Source: Verrucomicrobiia bacterium (GTDB lineage: Bacteria > Verrucomicrobiota > Verrucomicrobiia > Verrucomicrobiales > DEV007). Taken from it: 64,000 nucleotides of DNA. Where the stretch lies: the NCBI GenBank assembly GCA_030427505.1, contig JAUICH010000009.1, positions 62,001-126,000 of the forward strand, read 5' to 3'. The position numbers were made by a program, and so were the translations under genes. Under the pieces are notes generated by a model, which was not told where the DNA came from, did no database searches, and worked only from the letters and a program-made list of their open reading frames with translations. Shown in pieces: positions 61,416 through 64,000 of the stretch. The first letter of the stretch is position 1. Every line of letters begins with the position of its first letter.

Positions 61416-64000
61416 ATCCCGGCCTCGTGGAAACCGCCAAATCAAGCACTCCCGGCTGGCTGAGCCTGGCAGCCGCTCCCGTGGCTCTGTTGCTGGCCTT
61501 CGTTTGGTTCCTCACCTTCCACCTTCGTCGGCGCTATCCCAATCTCACCCTGCTCTGGCGCGGGCTGGGCGTGGCGTGCGGCACTGGGTTCCTGTGGTGC
61601 GGCCTTCAGTTCCTGGCGCGCTTCCTGGTGTTTGAAGCGGATCTTCCCCTCTGGCTGCTTTCAGCCCTTACCGCCGTGGCCGCGGAGGTCCTGGCCTGGC
61701 TCTACGATTTCGAGCGAAACACTCTGCCGCGCTCCCAGGGCCGCCTCCTGCTGGGCTTGCGGCTTGGCGCGCTGGGAATGTTGTTCCTCGTCTTTGTGGA
61801 GCCGGTTCATTCGACGCTTCTGTCCCGGCCCATCATCCGGGAGATCGCGGTCTTGATCGACGAGTCTCAGTCCATGGAAATTGAAGACCGGCGCCTCTCC
61901 GCCACGGAGAAACTGGACCGCGCGGAAGTCTTCGATCTCCCCGCCTTGCGGGACCGCCTGGATGTGGCCGCCGGAGCCGCGGAGCTCGCCAATCTGGCGG
62001 CGGAAACTCACAAACAGGTCACGGCCCTGTCTCAACCCACCGGTTCTCAGACAACCGGAGTCCCGGACAGCCTGGCCTCCCTGCTTGACGAAGTAAGCCA
62101 AAACACTCCCGCCCTGGCGTCCCGGCTGGAAACGGAACAGGCAAAACTCACCAAGCTCAGTGAAGAGGTTTCCAAGAACCTCGCGGAACTCCGGAAGTCG
62201 CTCGGTGCGATGATTCCCGGTAAGGTCAAAGCCATTCGTGACGGACTCAGCGCTGGGAAAAGCGAGGCCGCGCGGAAAGAGCTGGAAGCCCTGGCGGTTG
62301 CCCTCGAAGCCCTGGCGGAAAAGCTGCTCGGGTTCGCCCCCCCGCTGGACGAAGCTTTCCTGGCCAGCCTTTCGGAAGCGGACCGGAGATCCGTCGATGC
62401 CGCCGCCGCCCGGCCGCGCGGCGAGATCATGCGTCAGGCCTTGGCCCGGCACGCGGCCTTTGAAGACAACCGGCCTTTGCTCGAAGAGCTAAACCGCCAC
62501 TACGGCCTGCGTTTCTATCGTTTCGGCTACGAACCCCGTGAGATCACCCGCGAGGACTTCGACACGGACTATCTCACGGCTTCTGAAAAAAACGATGGTT
62601 CCTCCGAAGAGAACCCTTCGCCCGGGGAAACTCCGTTGGGATCTTTCGTGAAAGAAACGAACATCTCCGCCGCGCTCGAACGCGCCATGGAAGCCACCTC
62701 GCCGGAATCCCTCGCCGGGGTGCTGCTGCTCACGGACGGCCGCCACAATTCCGCGACACCGCCGGAAGATGCGCTGCAACAACTGGCCCTTCAGCATACG
62801 CCGGTCACATCACTCGTGGTCGGCAGCCACGAAGGCCCGGCGGACATATCCATTCTGCACCTCCGCGCCCCGGAGTCCATCTACCTGGGCGACAGGGTTT
62901 CCGTCCGGGCCGAGGTCAAGGCTGATAACCTGCGCGGCCAGCGGCTCGTGGCCGTGCTTAGCCAGAACGGCAAGGTCGCCGACCTGCGGGAGATTGAAAT
63001 TGAAGATGTCAATTTTCACACCGAGCTCCGCTTCAACCACGTCCCGGAAGAGAAAGGCATTTACGACTACAATCTGGCCATCGAACCCCTGGCCGCCGAG
63101 GCTTACCAGGAAAATAACCAGTGGAATTTCAAGGTAGCCGTCACGGACGACCGCACGAATGTCCTGCTGGTGGACAACTACCCGCGCTGGGAGTTTCGCT
63201 ACCTGCGGAATCTCTTCTACGGACGGGACAAGTCGGTGCACCTGCAGTACGTGCTCCTGACCCCGGACGTGATCGACCGGGCCCAGGAGCCGCCCGCCGT
63301 TTACGCCTCGGCCCGGAGAAAGTTCGGCGACGCCGAAGCCACCCGCCTGCCTGAGAACGCCCAGGAGTGGAGCCTCTTCGATGTCATCATTCTGGGTGAC
63401 GTGCCGCCGGAGTCGCTGGATGAAGAAACGCGCGGCCTGATCCGCGAACAGGTGGAAAAGCGCGGCGCGCTCCTGGTCCTGAGTTCCGGCCCCCGCTACA
63501 TGCCGCATGCGTATCGCGACGAATCGCTACGCGATTTGCTGCCGGTGCTGTTCGAATCTTCAGACGAATTTCTCGGCGACAGCCCGGAGCAGAGCTACCA
63601 CATCGAACTCACCACGGAAGGGCGCACCAGCCCCATCATGCAGCAGGCCGCCAGTCACGCCGCTTCCCAGCGAATCTGGGACAACCTGCCCGCCCTGCGC
63701 TGGCGGTTCGTGCCCGGCGGCATCAAGGAAGGCGCGGAGATCCTGGCCGTCGCCCGGCCCGCTGGCCTGACCACGGTGAATCTGCCGTCTCCCGAGGCTG
63801 CCCGCTCCCCTGACGAAGTGACCGAAGCCATCCGCCGCCTGGCCACACAAAAGGAGTTCGAAAAAGACCACGCCCTCGTCGTCACCCAGAGCTTTGGCCT
63901 GGGCAAAGTGGCCATGCTCTGCTTCGACCGCACCTGGCGCCTTCGCTACGGCGTGGGCGACACTTATCACCACCGCTTCTGGGGACAGCTCGTCCGCTGG
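61412..64000 (+). CDS. Large VWA-type membrane protein (partial, runs off the window)
   Basis: This reading frame is open from 61412 to the window edge (863 codons, no stop). It starts with three or more membrane segments (residues about 18-130; LSLAAAPVALLLAFVWFLTF). A VWA-like metal site follows in VLIDESQSMEIEDR (DESQS) and LLLTDGRHNS, with a long helical insertion between them (about residues 165-340). The second half is beta-rich, with a segment like glutamine-amidotransferase folds (NVLLVDNYPRWEFRYLRNLF, VIILGDVPP). It overlaps the BatA-type stop by four bases, so both are co-translated in the MoxR operon. Confidence 0.85.
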   Translation, partial: MNPGLVETAKSSTPGWLSLAAAPVALLLAFVWFLTFHLRRRYPNLTLLWRGLGVACGTGFLWCGLQFLARFLVFEADLPLWLLSALTAVAAEVLAWLYDFERNTLPRSQGRLLLGLRLGALGMLFLVFVEPVHSTLLSRPIIREIAVLIDESQSMEIEDRRLSATEKLDRAEVFDLPALRDRLDVAAGAAELANLAAETHKQVTALSQPTGSQTTGVPDSLASLLDEVSQNTPALASRLETEQAKLTKLSEEVSKNLAELRKSLGAMIPGKVKAIRDGLSAGKSEAARKELEALAVALEALAEKLLGFAPPLDEAFLASLSEADRRSVDAAAARPRGEIMRQALARHAAFEDNRPLLEELNRHYGLRFYRFGYEPREITREDFDTDYLTASEKNDGSSEENPSPGETPLGSFVKETNISAALERAMEATSPESLAGVLLLTDGRHNSATPPEDALQQLALQHTPVTSLVVGSHEGPADISILHLRAPESIYLGDRVSVRAEVKADNLRGQRLVAVLSQNGKVADLREIEIEDVNFHTELRFNHVPEEKGIYDYNLAIEPLAAEAYQENNQWNFKVAVTDDRTNVLLVDNYPRWEFRYLRNLFYGRDKSVHLQYVLLTPDVIDRAQEPPAVYASARRKFGDAEATRLPENAQEWSLFDVIILGDVPPESLDEETRGLIREQVEKRGALLVLSSGPRYMPHAYRDESLRDLLPVLFESSDEFLGDSPEQSYHIELTTEGRTSPIMQQAASHAASQRIWDNLPALRWRFVPGGIKEGAEILAVARPAGLTTVNLPSPEAARSPDEVTEAIRRLATQKEFEKDHALVVTQSFGLGKVAMLCFDRTWRLRYGVGDTYHHRFWGQLVRW

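Overview
The window reads as chromosomal DNA of a high-GC (roughly 60%) Gram-negative bacterium, most likely a member of the Verrucomicrobiota or a close PVC-group relative. Evidence for this is a PEP-CTERM protein, two secreted type I sulfatases, several large VWA/BatA proteins, many starts without a clear Shine-Dalgarno sequence, and dispersed intergenic palindromes of the kind I associate with PVC genomes. The phylum assignment is inference; there is no rRNA here. No prophage, IS element or CRISPR array was found.

Layout. (1) 255-3276: guaB-guaA, the purine branch to GMP. (2) 3472-7986: a 1164-residue protein that best fits the PPi-type PEP carboxykinase family, with a chorismatase (FkbO/Hyg5/XanB2 family) upstream of it on the same strand. 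(3) 8078-20297: a set of genes resembling the tailoring, export and membrane half of an aryl-polyene/xanthomonadin-type pigment cluster. It holds an MMPL exporter, a halogenase-like flavoprotein, two acyltransferases, a NodB deacetylase, a fused glycosyltransferase-methyltransferase, an ABC exporter, a LolA-like carrier and a FabZ-like dehydratase. Ketosynthases, ACP and acyl-ACP ligase are not in the window. (4) 20319-29814: housekeeping, with ftsK plus a RodZ-like HTH/TM protein, manA, a YggS-type PLP protein, and an SbcD/SbcC-like (YhaO/YhaN-like) nuclease-ATPase pair.

(5) 30026-38685: a sulfatase, a PQQ-like beta-propeller lipoprotein, and three paralogous membrane VWA proteins. Each paralogue combines an N-terminal helical domain, a TonB-like transmembrane helix with a conserved histidine, and a diverged VWA domain. 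This is the most unusual system in the window. (6) 38843-48979: Smr protein, trypsin-like PEP-CTERM protease, xylose isomerase, an exported hypothetical, a site-2-protease-like M50 enzyme, M20 dipeptidase, a HicAB toxin-antitoxin pair, a sulfatase-nagA operon and tRNA-Gly(CCC). (7) 49201-55947: a stand-alone PycTM-like (Pycsar effector) membrane protein, a two-component system with an upstream secreted VWA protein, a GNAT acetyltransferase and an anchored cytochrome c. (8) 56270-64000: a Bat-type operon (MoxR ATPase, DUF58, BatA with an embedded PA14 domain, and a second large VWA membrane protein running off the end), interrupted by an imperfect inverted-repeat element.

Working together: the chorismatase could feed a hydroxybenzoate starter to a pigment pathway whose product is tailored and exported by region 3. 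The sulfatases, NagA and XylA point to use of sulfated or amino-sugar glycans. The MoxR/VWA sets suggest envelope-associated assembly or stress machinery.
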